Shown: positions 32,038-40,733, counted from the first letter of the stretch. The stretch: DNA of 64,000 nt from Tumebacillus amylolyticus (GCF_016722965.1 NZ_JAEQNB010000004.1:124001-188000), one strand, 5' to 3'. The notes: generated from the letters alone by a model not told the origin. Program-made: numbers and translations.

Positions 32038-32207
32038 AAAAAGGAATCTTGTCTCTGATGGCGGCCATGTTGCTTGCAACTGGTATGGTGAGTGCAGGTA
32101 CTCATTATACGAAGGCTGCCGTGGATGACGGCCCGGACCCGCACGGTTACGTTGTGAAAGTTGCAATGGATACGTACCCAGACCCGCTCTCGATCAAACA
32201 CGTATAA
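32034..32207 (+). CDS. Secreted signalling propeptide paired with the 30703 regulator
   Basis: The frame starts at TTG (TTGA overlap with the regulator stop) behind an AGGAGG site and encodes 57 residues. MKKGILSLMAAMLLATGMVS is a signal peptide ending near SAG. The short mature tail contains two PDP motifs, DDGPDPHG and DTYPDPLS, separated by YVVKVAM, ending SIKHV. A strong terminator follows at once. The arrangement and size match pheromone precursors of RRNPP regulators. The active peptide would be cut from the tail, exported and re-imported through an oligopeptide permease. The identity of the mature peptide is inference. Confidence 0.82.
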   Translation: MKKGILSLMAAMLLATGMVSAGTHYTKAAVDDGPDPHGYVVKVAMDTYPDPLSIKHV

Positions 32208-32216
32208 GCCTCACCG

Positions 32217-32250
32217 AAAAGACTCCTCACATCCGTGAGGGGTCTTTTTT
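32217..32250 (+). terminator. Rho-independent terminator of the regulator-propeptide operon
   Basis: AAAAGACTCCTCAC / GTGAGGGGTCTTTTTT with a 4-base loop. Confidence 0.92.
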
Positions 32251-32368
32251 CATACAGTGTGCTTGCAAGATTTTTATATGAACTTGTTATTTATTAGAAG
32301 TGCGTTCTCCATTACAATTTATTTGTAGATAAGATTCGGACACAAATGAAGAGAGGGAGGACGTACGT

Positions 32369-33664
32369 ATGGAAATGTCAGTGATCGGCGAACGAGTCAG
32401 AGAACTTCGAACCACCCGCAACCTAACGCAAGGGGAGCTCGCGGAGGGGTTGTGTACGTCAAGCATGATCTCGCAGATCGAGACGGGCAAGGCGAGGCCG
32501 TCGTATCATATGCTGTCTGAGATCGCGGCACGTTTGGAGGTGTCGATGGAATTTCTCGTCGAGGACGCCCAGCCCAATCAGGAATACATCACCGCCTGCC
32601 GCACCGCCCAGATGTTGGTCAGAGGGTCTCACTACCTGCAAGCCATCCAACTGCTCAAAGACCTGCTCAACTCTCAAAAAGGCCAACAAGACGGTGTCCC
32701 GCTGCTCTGTGATCTCATCGTCTGCTACATGGGCGTCGGACAAATCGAACACGCCACACGCTTGGTGGACAGGCTGGAACGCGAAGCAAAACGATGCGAA
32801 GAATACGACTTGCTCGCTCTGATGTACCAACATCGCGGCACCCTGGCGTTTCAAGCAAGAAACTACCGCAAAGCTCTCCACGACTGGCAACGCGCTCTGG
32901 AAACGCTCGGGAGGGTGGAGGAGCCGGACCGCTACCTCTACGCCGGACTGCTGGTCCGACTGGCACAGGTCCACGCGAAATTCGGCCACGTCGAAGAATC
33001 GCTCGAACTCTGCGCTCGTGCCATGCCCTACTTCGAACATGCCCGCAAAATCACCGAGCAAGCGCGGACGTGCCTCAGCCTCGCCAAGTCGTTCCGCCAA
33101 TCGGCGGACTACCGCAAAGCGATCACGTTCGCCGAGCGGGCGCGGCATTTGCACGATGTCATACACCACCGAGTAGAGGGCGAAAGATGTCGCATAGGTC
33201 GCGCTCTGTGGATCGCCCGTCACCGAACGGTCGAAGAGGCGCGGGAGATCTTGACCGGTACGGTACAGCGGTTGCAAAAGTTGGGATGTCTGGACGAAGC
33301 GGGAGCGGCCGCGTTCGAACTCGCGCAGGTACACTTGCAACTCGACGATGTCACAGCAGCAGAGGAAGCATGGGCACAGGCGGAGCGCTGGATGCCCCAA
33401 ACCCCCGCCAACTCCTGCAAACTCCAAACCTTACAAGGCCGTCTCGACGCCAAGAACCATCGCTTCCATGAAGGCAAGCGCCGCATCCAAGACGTAGTGG
33501 ACAAACTCTACGAACAACGCCGCCTGTTCGAGTGGGAAGAGGCACTCTCGCAACTGGCGTGGGTCGACGCGGAGGAAGACCACCATCGCCAAGCCTGCCA
33601 CGTGCTCCTCGAAGCCCGACAGCAAAACCGCGGCATCCTCCGCGAAAAAGGCATCTGCCTCTAA
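32369..33664 (+). CDS. XRE-TPR regulator (third of four)
   Basis: A 431-residue regulator with an N-terminal helix-turn-helix (VIGERVRELRTTRNLTQGEL, CTSSMISQIETGKARPSY) and a TPR domain from about residue 70. The codons are GC-rich, unlike the adjacent regulator at 30703. No peptide ORF follows; a terminator begins 17 bases after the stop. It begins 160 bases after the propeptide gene, so it could still respond to that peptide, or to an unlinked one. GAGGGAGG precedes the ATG. Confidence 0.88.
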   Translation: MEMSVIGERVRELRTTRNLTQGELAEGLCTSSMISQIETGKARPSYHMLSEIAARLEVSMEFLVEDAQPNQEYITACRTAQMLVRGSHYLQAIQLLKDLLNSQKGQQDGVPLLCDLIVCYMGVGQIEHATRLVDRLEREAKRCEEYDLLALMYQHRGTLAFQARNYRKALHDWQRALETLGRVEEPDRYLYAGLLVRLAQVHAKFGHVEESLELCARAMPYFEHARKITEQARTCLSLAKSFRQSADYRKAITFAERARHLHDVIHHRVEGERCRIGRALWIARHRTVEEAREILTGTVQRLQKLGCLDEAGAAAFELAQVHLQLDDVTAAEEAWAQAERWMPQTPANSCKLQTLQGRLDAKNHRFHEGKRRIQDVVDKLYEQRRLFEWEEALSQLAWVDAEEDHHRQACHVLLEARQQNRGILREKGICL

Positions 33665-33680
33665 GCCACACGATTCACAA

Positions 33681-33725
33681 AAAAAGTCCCCGACACCACC
33701 CAGGGCGGTGCGGGGACTCTTTTTT
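33681..33725. terminator. Terminator between the XRE-TPR gene and the SLH gene
   Basis: AAAAAGTCCCCG.CACC / GGTG.CGGGGACT followed by CTTTTTT. The opposite strand also has a T-run, so it serves both convergent genes. Confidence 0.9.
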
Positions 33726-33734
33726 CAATAAAAA

Positions 33735-34970
33735 CTACTTCAAAACCGGCTTCTCCGGCGAGAAGGAATCGTCTCCACCCGCAGAAGTTGCTTTCACGAC
33801 ATTGATCTGAATCACGGTGTTGTCGAGAATGACCAGACGAACGCTGTCGTTGACCTTGACGGTGGAAATTTGACCTGCCACGCCGTTCAAGAGCACCTTG
33901 GCATCCTTGGCGACAGGGAGGGTGAGGGATTTGTTGTTGTTGATCGAGATGGAACCCTCAGCGGTTGCCGTCGCCGCCGTATAGCCGATGACTTTGCCCT
34001 TGGCGAAGTTCTCGATCTCCTCAAGGCTCGGCGCAACGTCCTTCGCTTGGGCGAACACGACTTCACCGTTCTGGTTCAAGAGCACGCGGACGTTCATGCC
34101 CGGCTTGAAATCGCTCCATTCTGCGATCTTGTTGTTGAGGAAAAAGTAAGACTGCGCCGCGACTTTGTAGGTCACGTCGCCCTTGGTCTGCGTGGAGAAC
34201 GTGATGCCAGCGGCCGTGATCGTTTTCAACACGCCTTGCAGTTGACCTTGGGCCTGATGTTGGCGGTCGGCGTTGTAGTCAAAGAGGTGCTCCGCGTTGC
34301 AAAGGATCACCGCCAGTTCATTGCGAGCGACAGGCTTGTTCGGTTGGAACGTGTGGTCGTTGTAGCCGTTGATGATCTTGTGGTCGGCCGCGACTGCGAC
34401 GTAGCCAACGGCAGAGGCGTCAATTTCCTTCGCGTCGTTGAATGCCAACGTGTCTTTCATGTGCGCTTGCGCTTCGTCACTCAGGCCCATGGCGCGGACG
34501 ACGAGTTCGGTGGTCCATTCACGGTCTGCGTTGCCTTGCGGGTTCAGCGCGGTCTTGGCGTCGAGGAAGCCGTTTTGCAGAGCGAGAGAGACGTACGGTT
34601 TCGCCCAGTCCGAAACTTGTGCAGCGTCGGTCAGGTCGAGGGTGAGGTTCGGCGAGACGGCTTGCGCTTCGTCACCAAGGCCCATCGCACGGACGGTCAT
34701 GACGATCGCTTCTTCGTGCGTGACGTTGTTGCTCGGCAGGAAGCGACCGTCGCCGTAGCCGTTGATGACGCCCTTGGCGTTCATTTCCGTGACGAAGCGG
34801 ATCGCCCAGTCGTCGAGGGTGACGTCTTGGAATTTCGTTGCGTATTTGAAAGTGCCCTTGATCAGAGCGTCAGGGCGGTCGTTTTTATCCGGCATGGTTG
34901 CAAAAGCCGAGGAAGCTCCCAGAGTTGAGACCAAAGTCAGAGCAAGCAGTGCGGTGATTTTCTTTTTCAA
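33735..34970 (-). CDS. SLH-domain surface protein
   Basis: A secreted protein of about 411 residues. I start at TTG 34970, which gives a clean signal peptide (KKKITALLALTLVSTLGASSAFA) and the right distance to AAAAGGGAG; ATG 34979 sits too close to that site. Three S-layer homology repeats follow (FQDVTLDDWAIRFVTEM, LTDAAQVSDWAKPYVSL, FNDAKEIDASAVGYVAVA). The C-terminal half is a beta-rich domain (about 225-400) with no known motif. It is probably attached to pyruvylated secondary wall polymer. Confidence 0.88.
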   Translation of the reverse strand: MKKKITALLALTLVSTLGASSAFATMPDKNDRPDALIKGTFKYATKFQDVTLDDWAIRFVTEMNAKGVINGYGDGRFLPSNNVTHEEAIVMTVRAMGLGDEAQAVSPNLTLDLTDAAQVSDWAKPYVSLALQNGFLDAKTALNPQGNADREWTTELVVRAMGLSDEAQAHMKDTLAFNDAKEIDASAVGYVAVAADHKIINGYNDHTFQPNKPVARNELAVILCNAEHLFDYNADRQHQAQGQLQGVLKTITAAGITFSTQTKGDVTYKVAAQSYFFLNNKIAEWSDFKPGMNVRVLLNQNGEVVFAQAKDVAPSLEEIENFAKGKVIGYTAATATAEGSISINNNKSLTLPVAKDAKVLLNGVAGQISTVKVNDSVRLVILDNTVIQINVVKATSAGGDDSFSPEKPVLK

Positions 34971-35044
34971 TCCAATCATCTCCCTTTTGATCTTGTCTGA
35001 CATATTCTACGATTGGTGTCTATTTCCTGTGGGGGTAGGCGTTC

Positions 35045-35980
35045 TCAATTTTTCTTCTTTTTCGACTCTGCTCGTGCCATTCCGAGTGCCGTCCAGAGAT
35101 AATAGGTGACATAGGATTCATATCCCGCCCAGCAGCTCGCCATCTCGCGGACTTCCGCTTCGGTCGGCTGGTGGTCAATGCCGTAGAAATGTTGGATGGC
35201 GTTGCGCAAGCCGATGTCCGCCGCCGGAAGCAGGTCGGAACGCCCGAGACCGAACAGCAGGACACACTCCGCCGTCCAACGACCAATGCCGCGCAGTTTG
35301 ACGAGAGATTGGATCGCTTCGTCGTTGGTCATGCCTTCGAGCGCTTGCAAGTCGATTTCGCCGCCGGCCACACCGCGTGAGAAGTCGATGATATACTCGG
35401 CTTTGCGCTGGGAGTATTTGAGCGGGCGGAGGTCTTCGTACTTCAAACGGGCGATCTGCTCCGGCGTCGGGAATGCGTAAAACGGACGCCCGTCCAACTC
35501 CAAGCGATCTCCGCAGAGCTCGACCAGCGATCGTTTCAAATTCTCGGCAAACGTCAAGTTCACCTGTTGCCCGATGATGGCGAGGATCATCGCTTCAAAC
35601 GGGTCGGCTTCGAGCAGCAGGTTCAGACCTGCCAGTTGGTCGGTCAAGCCGGACAGCACGGCGTCTCCGGCCATTTTTTCATAAAAAGGAGCCAGCGGAC
35701 GGTCGACGGACAGCATGTGCCGCCAGATCTTCACCGCTTCGAGCGCTGTGGTTTCATCGGGGGCACCCTCCACTTGCAGGTGGATCTCAGGGGCATCGGA
35801 GGCCGGTTCCGGGCAAGAGACGCGCACGAGGACGGTGTGGCCCTGAATGACGTGCGCACGGCCCAAATGATGCTCTCCGATGTCGTAGAGGTAGGAGTTG
35901 CTGGACGTGGCGATCCGTTCTCGGAAGTAATCGAAGCGGTAAGGAGATTGCGGAGTCAACGTGTATGTAAAAACGGACAT
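35045..35980 (-). CDS. DNA-3-methyladenine glycosylase II (AlkA type)
   Basis: A 311-residue base-excision repair enzyme. The N-terminal AlkA_N-like domain covers about 1-110. The HhH-GPD domain has FEAMILAIIGQQVNLTFAEN, the hairpin LRGIGRWTAECVLLFGLG and the catalytic Asp in LPAADIGLRNA. No Fe-S cysteines are present, as expected for AlkA. It removes alkylated purines. ATG at 35980 with AAAGGAGCG; a longer frame from 36022 has no ribosome site. It ends in a lysine-rich tail. Confidence 0.92.
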   Translation of the reverse strand: MSVFTYTLTPQSPYRFDYFRERIATSSNSYLYDIGEHHLGRAHVIQGHTVLVRVSCPEPASDAPEIHLQVEGAPDETTALEAVKIWRHMLSVDRPLAPFYEKMAGDAVLSGLTDQLAGLNLLLEADPFEAMILAIIGQQVNLTFAENLKRSLVELCGDRLELDGRPFYAFPTPEQIARLKYEDLRPLKYSQRKAEYIIDFSRGVAGGEIDLQALEGMTNDEAIQSLVKLRGIGRWTAECVLLFGLGRSDLLPAADIGLRNAIQHFYGIDHQPTEAEVREMASCWAGYESYVTYYLWTALGMARAESKKKKN

Positions 35981-36187
35981 GGTAAGTTCGCTCCTTTCAT
36001 TTCGGCGACACTCCATTATCATACCGTAAAATGGCAGACCAACCGTGTTCTTTTTGGCAGAAGATGCGGAAACGGCGGGTGGGGCGCGGTCTTGTGGTTC
36101 ATATTGTCACAAGCATCTGCCAAACGTCACTCACATGACTCCTTAGACATACATCCCCGTACATTTTGTGAAAGGAGGATGATTCGA

Positions 36188-36358
36188 ATGTCGCCGATGA
36201 AGCCGATTCCCAACACGAAGGGCCTTGAGTCGGCTTCTTGGTATTGCTACACCAAATTCGATTGCTACTCTTGCATCAAGAAAAAGAAGGCGCCCAACCG
36301 GGCGCTCTTTTTTGCGCTTGGATGTCAACAGGTGATATTTTGCCGTTGTCATGTATGA
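36188..36358 (+). CDS. Small Cys/aromatic-rich peptide ORF with a terminator inside it
   Basis: An AAAGGAGG site lies 9 bases before this ATG. The first half reads SPMKPIPNTKGLESASWYCY and continues TKFDCYSCIKKKK, with three Cys and several aromatics. A perfect hairpin GCGCCC-AACC-GGGCGC followed by TCTTTTTT lies at 36290-36313, inside the open frame. A transcript ending there would have no stop codon; all three frames stay open through the hairpin. It could be a small toxin or RiPP-like precursor, a leader peptide coupled to the hairpin, or a recently mutated gene. No family recognised. Confidence 0.5.
   Translation: MSPMKPIPNTKGLESASWYCYTKFDCYSCIKKKKAPNRALFFALGCQQVIFCRCHV
36290..36313 (+). 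terminator. Rho-independent terminator within the 36188 ORF
   Basis: A 6-bp GC-only stem with a 4-base loop is followed by TCTTTTTT. It stands 80 bases before the GNAT gene. Confidence 0.8.
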
Positions 36359-36392
36359 TAGAGAGATGAGAACATCAAATGGAGGTTGCAAC

Positions 36393-37346
36393 ATGGACAT
36401 ACAGATACGGCCGGTGCGGCCCGGCGATGTGTTCGGAATCACTCGAACGGTGCTGGCAGCAAGGGGATTTCACGGCCCGGAATTGGACAGACAGGTCGAG
36501 ATCGACTTGCAGCGGTTTCGCGACCAGAACATCACCGACTTGATCGAATCGGAAACGCTGATTGCACACGTCGGAACTCGCATCGTCGGCGTCATGCGCT
36601 ACGGCGAATTCGAAGGCGACGTGCATCTGACGCATCCGGACATTGACCCGGCGTTTGACGAGGAACTCGTGACGGAGGCGTTTTTGCAAAAGTTTTGGGG
36701 CTTGGTGGAGTCGGAAACGGGCAAAGCGGTGTATCTCGATTACCCCAATCATCAACGCAAGACGCTCGGCGATGTTTTTTTGCGCAACGGCTTCTATAAA
36801 TTGATCGACCGCGTGGACATGAACCTGCGACTTACGGCAGATGTGAAGCCGCAGACGAAGAGCCTCCTCTACAGCTCGTATTCGAAAAAAACGCACGACC
36901 GCTTCTTCGAAGCGTTTCGGACGTCTTTTTCCGGGACGCTTGACCCGATGATGGAATGGGACGCCAAGCATCCTGAGCAGAGTTTCGAGATGTTCCGTGA
37001 GCGATTCGGCGTGTTTGACCCGAACTTGTGGGTGCTGGCGACCGATTCCACGGGGCGGGACGTTGGATTTGCGCTGTTCCAAAATTTTCACGGCGGGCGC
37101 TATGGCGGGACGACGATGCTCTTGTACATGGCGGTCTTGCCTGATTCACGTGGTCATGGCTACGGCGAAGAGATTTTGCGCGAGGGATTGCGTCGGGTGC
37201 GCAAGAGCAACGGTGCCAATGCGACCGTCGCGCTGACAGTTACACGCGGCAACACGCCTGCGGAGCGTATTTACGAACGTCTTGGTTTCCAGTCGGTTGA
37301 GCAGTTTACTGTATATAACATGAAGCGACAGTACCCGTTCTTCTAA
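36393..37346 (+). CDS. GNAT-family N-acetyltransferase (two-domain)
   Basis: A 317-residue protein. The N-terminal half is a degenerate acetyltransferase-like domain (IRPVRPGDVFGITRTVLA, LIAHVGTRIVGVMRYGEF). The C-terminal half is a complete GNAT domain with the acetyl-CoA loop VLPDSRGHGYGEEILREGL and the closing NTPAERIYERLGFQSVEQF. The substrate is unknown. The start at 36393 has GGAGG at a good distance; an upstream in-frame ATG at 36351 lacks one. Confidence 0.85.
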   Translation: MDIQIRPVRPGDVFGITRTVLAARGFHGPELDRQVEIDLQRFRDQNITDLIESETLIAHVGTRIVGVMRYGEFEGDVHLTHPDIDPAFDEELVTEAFLQKFWGLVESETGKAVYLDYPNHQRKTLGDVFLRNGFYKLIDRVDMNLRLTADVKPQTKSLLYSSYSKKTHDRFFEAFRTSFSGTLDPMMEWDAKHPEQSFEMFRERFGVFDPNLWVLATDSTGRDVGFALFQNFHGGRYGGTTMLLYMAVLPDSRGHGYGEEILREGLRRVRKSNGANATVALTVTRGNTPAERIYERLGFQSVEQFTVYNMKRQYPFF

Positions 37347-37399
37347 CTTTTTGGTACAATCAGTCTAGCATACAGAGGGTACTAGAAAGGGTGTTGGCG

Positions 37400-38221
37400 A
37401 TGACCGTTTACCAAGGTTTTCTAAGCGAACTGCGACACAAACCGCAGACGACAGTGGAATATTTTTTGGCGGTGGGCGAAGAGAGCGTACCGTTGAATGA
37501 ATTGATAGGAACACAGCTTTCCCTGACTTTTTTGGAAGAAAAACAGTGCTGTTCCTGCGGGCGCAAGGTCAAAGGCAAGCTCTACGGCGGCGGCTATTGC
37601 TACCCGTGCGTCACGACGCTCGCCGAATGCGACCTGTGCATCATGAAGCCGCACGAATGCCATTTTGACAAAGGCACCTGCCGCGACGAAGAGTTTGCGA
37701 AAACGCACTGCATGATTCCGCACTACGTCTACCTCGCGCTCTCCTCGAACGTCAAAGTCGGCCTGACCCGCAAGAACCGCGAGCTCACGCGCTGGGTGGA
37801 CCAAGGCGCGATCCGTGCGATTCCGATCGCCGAGCTTCCGACCCGCAAGATGGCGGGGGAATTGGAGATGGCCATCGCCGAGCACATCGCGGACAAAACC
37901 GACTGGCGCAAGATGCTCAAGGGCGTCTACGAAGAGGCGGACCTCTTTGCCGTTCGTGAAGAGATCAAGGCGATCGTACCGGCGGAATTCCAGCAATACC
38001 TGTTCGACGTGGATCAATTGTTTGAGTTCACGTATCCGATCTTGGAGAGCTTGGACAAAATCAAGTCGATGTCCTTCGATAAGGAACTGACCATTGAGGG
38101 CAAACTGATCGGGATCAAGGGCCAATACCTCATCTTCGACTGCGGCGTGCTCAACATCAAGAAACACACCGGATACAAAATCGAAGTGACCACCCAAGCC
38201 CCCGTCGAACAAACCGCGTAA
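37400..38221 (+). CDS. DUF2797 zinc-binding protein
   Basis: A 273-residue protein with cysteine clusters CCSCGRKVKGKLYGGGYCYPC and CDLCIMKPHECHFDKGTC, followed by HYVYLALSSNVKVGLTR and RWVDQGAIRAIPIAELPTR. The pattern matches the DUF2797 family, which has a zinc-ribbon part joined to a GIY-YIG-like core (VYLALS...KVGLTR). The biochemical role is unknown. ATG at 37400 with AGAAAGGG; an in-frame GTG at 37391 overlaps that site. Confidence 0.88.
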   Translation: MTVYQGFLSELRHKPQTTVEYFLAVGEESVPLNELIGTQLSLTFLEEKQCCSCGRKVKGKLYGGGYCYPCVTTLAECDLCIMKPHECHFDKGTCRDEEFAKTHCMIPHYVYLALSSNVKVGLTRKNRELTRWVDQGAIRAIPIAELPTRKMAGELEMAIAEHIADKTDWRKMLKGVYEEADLFAVREEIKAIVPAEFQQYLFDVDQLFEFTYPILESLDKIKSMSFDKELTIEGKLIGIKGQYLIFDCGVLNIKKHTGYKIEVTTQAPVEQTA

Positions 38222-38225
38222 TCGT

Positions 38226-38263
38226 AAAAAAAAAGCCCGGGCCGCTACACACGGCCGGGCTTT
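38226..38263. terminator. Terminator between DUF2797 and DUF1450 genes
   Basis: AGCCCGG.CCG / CGGCCGGGCT with nine A upstream. The stronger T-run is on the minus strand, so it mainly ends the DUF1450 gene. Confidence 0.8.
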
Positions 38264-38266
38264 GTC

Positions 38267-38518
38267 TTAGATATCTGTTTCCCAAGCCTGCAGCTCTTGC
38301 TCCACCTGAGCTTTGATCAGCGTCCAGAGGGTTTCGCGCTCCTCGTGGACCAGCAATTCGCCGTTGACATAAGCGAACGGCGTGGTGGCGCACATCGTGC
38401 AGTTGCTGAGGCAGGAAGTGCGGATGACGCTCGTTCCGGGGAAGTCCTCCTCCAAGAGTTCAAGCTCGAGGGCGGAGGCCGGGTTCACGTCACAGACTTC
38501 GACGATTACGATGCCCAA
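38267..38518 (-). CDS. DUF1450 family protein (YuzB-like)
   Basis: An 83-residue protein with the family pattern: IVEVCDVNPAS at the start, CLSNCTMCATTPFAYVNGE in the centre and a helical end. The three cysteines of CLSNCTMC could bind a metal or form a redox site. TTG start supported by GAGGAG eight bases upstream. A second DUF1450-type domain is fused to a repeat tail at 42836. Confidence 0.88.
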   Translation of the reverse strand: MGIVIVEVCDVNPASALELELLEEDFPGTSVIRTSCLSNCTMCATTPFAYVNGELLVHEERETLWTLIKAQVEQELQAWETDI

Positions 38519-38600
38519 GGGGGAGTCTCCTCTCGTTCGGGGATGATTTGTCCCTTAGTGTACCAAGAATAAGAAGAACGAAGCAAGGGAGTTGTTGTAG

Positions 38601-38918
38601 ATGAGCCATGATAAAAAATCGCTCGGCTATGTTGAATTGTCCCATTTTTCCTTCCAAGACGAGAAGGGAACCGTTGAATTTGCCGTGTTGCCGCTTCCTC
38701 CGCAATACTTGCTCGGCATGGCGATGGGCTCGAAGCTCGTCGTTCTGTCTACGCCGTACGAAGGCACTGCGCTGTTTCAACAAGGCGTGACCGCAGAAGA
38801 GGTGCAGGAGAAATTCCACCTGACGTCTCGTGAGGATGCGTTGCGTCTGTCGGTACTGATCATGACTGCGTTCATGGACCTGCCTGGTGCCGGCCACACG
38901 CCGCACATCATCCTCTAA
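38601..38918 (+). CDS. Hypothetical protein (105 aa)
   Basis: A soluble 105-residue protein with beta-type N-terminal segments (GYVELSHFSFQDEKGTVEFAV) and helical C-terminal parts (TAEEVQEKFHLTSREDALRL). No motif recognised. AAGGGAG precedes the ATG. It ends two bases before the start of the XRE-TPR regulator, so the two are co-transcribed and probably translationally coupled. Confidence 0.75.
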   Translation: MSHDKKSLGYVELSHFSFQDEKGTVEFAVLPLPPQYLLGMAMGSKLVVLSTPYEGTALFQQGVTAEEVQEKFHLTSREDALRLSVLIMTAFMDLPGAGHTPHIIL

Positions 38919-38920
38919 TC

Positions 38921-40126
38921 GTGACGCTGGGAGCCCGACTGCGTGCGCTGCGGCAACAGGCCGGCCTCTCGCAACGCGAATTGGCAGACGGCCTGGTACA
39001 CAAGAGCATGATCAGTCAAATTGAATCGGGCCGCACGCATCCGTCTCACGAGTTGCTCCGTCACCTCGCGTTGCGGCTGGGTGCCGACCCGGATCACTTG
39101 CTCCCGGTCTTGCAGGACGACCAAGAACGTCTGGCCCGTTACAAACGGGCACAGGCGTTTTTCACACTTCACCACTATGCGCAAGCCCTCCCCTTGCTCG
39201 AAGACTGCCTGCCCGTCTCAAACCCCGCGTGGAATCCATATGACTTGCATCTCCAGATCGCCACTTGTCACCACTGGTTGGAACAATACCTTGCCGCGCT
39301 GCTGCACTTGGATGCGGCGCTGACCATCGCCATCGCCGAAGACCGCAGAGAGGATGTGCTTCATCTGCACATTCGCATCGGGGAAACGGCGCTGGAGGCG
39401 CAATTGTGGACGGTGGCTCACCATCGTTTGGAATTCGCGTATCGAGAAACTGTGCAACACCCGGAACGTCTCTCTCCACCGGAACGCTTGCCTCAACTTT
39501 GCATTGCCTTGGCACGGGCTCTCGCGGGACTGGACCGGCAGGAGCAGGCGGTACAAGTCTGGTTGGAGGCGAGCCAGAGAGCGACTGCTCTGGACGTGTC
39601 GCAATCGGTACAGCTCCGTTTGGAAGCGGAGATCGCGGCGGGACTCGGCAAGACATACGCTCAACTGGGAAAGTTTCGGGAGGCGGAGTTGCAGTTGGAA
39701 CGCGCCCAGTCACTCTATGAAAAGGGCTGGTTGAAATCGCAAGCGGTACGAATGCGTCTGCAGCGCGCTGTACTTCTTGCCGAGAGCGGTCGGTTGCATG
39801 AGGCCCTCCAATGGTTGGAAGAGTGCCGAGACTTGGCGGAGCGGGAGCGCCATCCGGTGCTGCAGGCCGAAGTGTTGCACGGGCAGGCGGAGGCGTGGAT
39901 GCAAGCAGGACGTCTGTTTCGTGCGCGCGAGTGCGCGGAACGGGCGGTTCACTTGTTGACGGAGGCGCGGCGCGAAGGAGAACTGGTCACAGCGTACCAA
40001 CTTCTGTCCGCGATTGAGAAGCGGTTGGGCCATTACAGGCGTGCCAGCGAATGTTTGACTCGTTCGCAAGAGCTGTTCACGAAACGCATGGGGTGGATGA
40101 AAAAAAGCCTACGGATACTCCCGTAG
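38921..40126 (+). CDS. XRE-TPR regulator (fourth of four)
   Basis: A 401-residue regulator with N-terminal helix-turn-helix (LGARLRALRQQAGLSQREL, HKSMISQIESGRTHPSHELL) and a TPR-type superhelix up to the C-terminus. The GTG start has no clear ribosome site, so translation may depend on coupling from the upstream hypothetical gene. The last codons run into a terminator hairpin (40100-40134). No peptide ORF is linked; the converging gene is lepB. Confidence 0.85.
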   Translation: MTLGARLRALRQQAGLSQRELADGLVHKSMISQIESGRTHPSHELLRHLALRLGADPDHLLPVLQDDQERLARYKRAQAFFTLHHYAQALPLLEDCLPVSNPAWNPYDLHLQIATCHHWLEQYLAALLHLDAALTIAIAEDRREDVLHLHIRIGETALEAQLWTVAHHRLEFAYRETVQHPERLSPPERLPQLCIALARALAGLDRQEQAVQVWLEASQRATALDVSQSVQLRLEAEIAAGLGKTYAQLGKFREAELQLERAQSLYEKGWLKSQAVRMRLQRAVLLAESGRLHEALQWLEECRDLAERERHPVLQAEVLHGQAEAWMQAGRLFRARECAERAVHLLTEARREGELVTAYQLLSAIEKRLGHYRRASECLTRSQELFTKRMGWMKKSLRILP

Positions 40127-40134
40127 GCTTTTTA
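40100..40134. terminator. Bidirectional terminator overlapping two gene ends
   Basis: AAAAAAGCCTACGG / CCGTAGGCTTTTTA lies over the last codons of the regulator and the stop of lepB. Confidence 0.85.
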
Positions 40135-40647
40135 CGGTTGATAGAGTACATAGTCAACGCGCCCTCTGAGCGTGGAGATGTCGATCATCCCGACCCGTTT
40201 GTCACGGCTGTCAAGCGAGGCGAGTGGATGTCGGTTGTCGCCCATGACGAACACATGGCGGGGAGCGACGGTGACCGGAGCGAAATCTTCGGTGACGGTG
40301 TCGATGTAGGGTTCGGTCTGCGGGTCGCCGTTGACATACAGCCGTCCCTCGCGCATCTCGATGACGTCGCCCGGCAAACCGATCACCCGTTTGACGTAGT
40401 CGTGCGAATCGTGAGGCGCAGGGAAAATTACGACATCACCGTGCTTCGGGCCGGAAAACTCGTAGGCGAGTCGGTTGAGGTAGACGCGGGAATCGTCATG
40501 CAGAGTCGGCATCATCGAGGTTCCTTGGATCTTGGTCAACGCGAAGACGTGGTCGCGAATCACCAGGTTCAACAGGAACGCGACGAGGACGATGCACGCT
40601 CCGTTGAGGAGGTCGCGCGCCCATTTTTGTCTGATTCTTGTGAACAT
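40132..40647 (-). CDS. lepB: Signal peptidase I
   Basis: A 171-residue type I signal peptidase of the Gram-positive (SipS-like) size. One N-terminal membrane helix (about 13-30) precedes the catalytic Ser 44 in QGTSMMPTL, Lys 86 in DYVKRVIGLPGD and the FVMGDNRHPLASLDSR box. It cleaves exported preproteins on the outer face of the membrane. ATG at 40647 is preceded by AAAGGGGG; a longer frame to 40737 adds 30 residues without a site. Follows a small lipoprotein gene on the same strand. Confidence 0.94.
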   Translation of the reverse strand: MFTRIRQKWARDLLNGACIVLVAFLLNLVIRDHVFALTKIQGTSMMPTLHDDSRVYLNRLAYEFSGPKHGDVVIFPAPHDSHDYVKRVIGLPGDVIEMREGRLYVNGDPQTEPYIDTVTEDFAPVTVAPRHVFVMGDNRHPLASLDSRDKRVGMIDISTLRGRVDYVLYQP

Positions 40648-40733
40648 CAAGTAAAGGAACCCCCTTTTACTAAAACGCGAATTTATATCTGTTCTATTCG
40701 CGCCGTATCGAGAGGATTCCTTTGCCAAGATTG

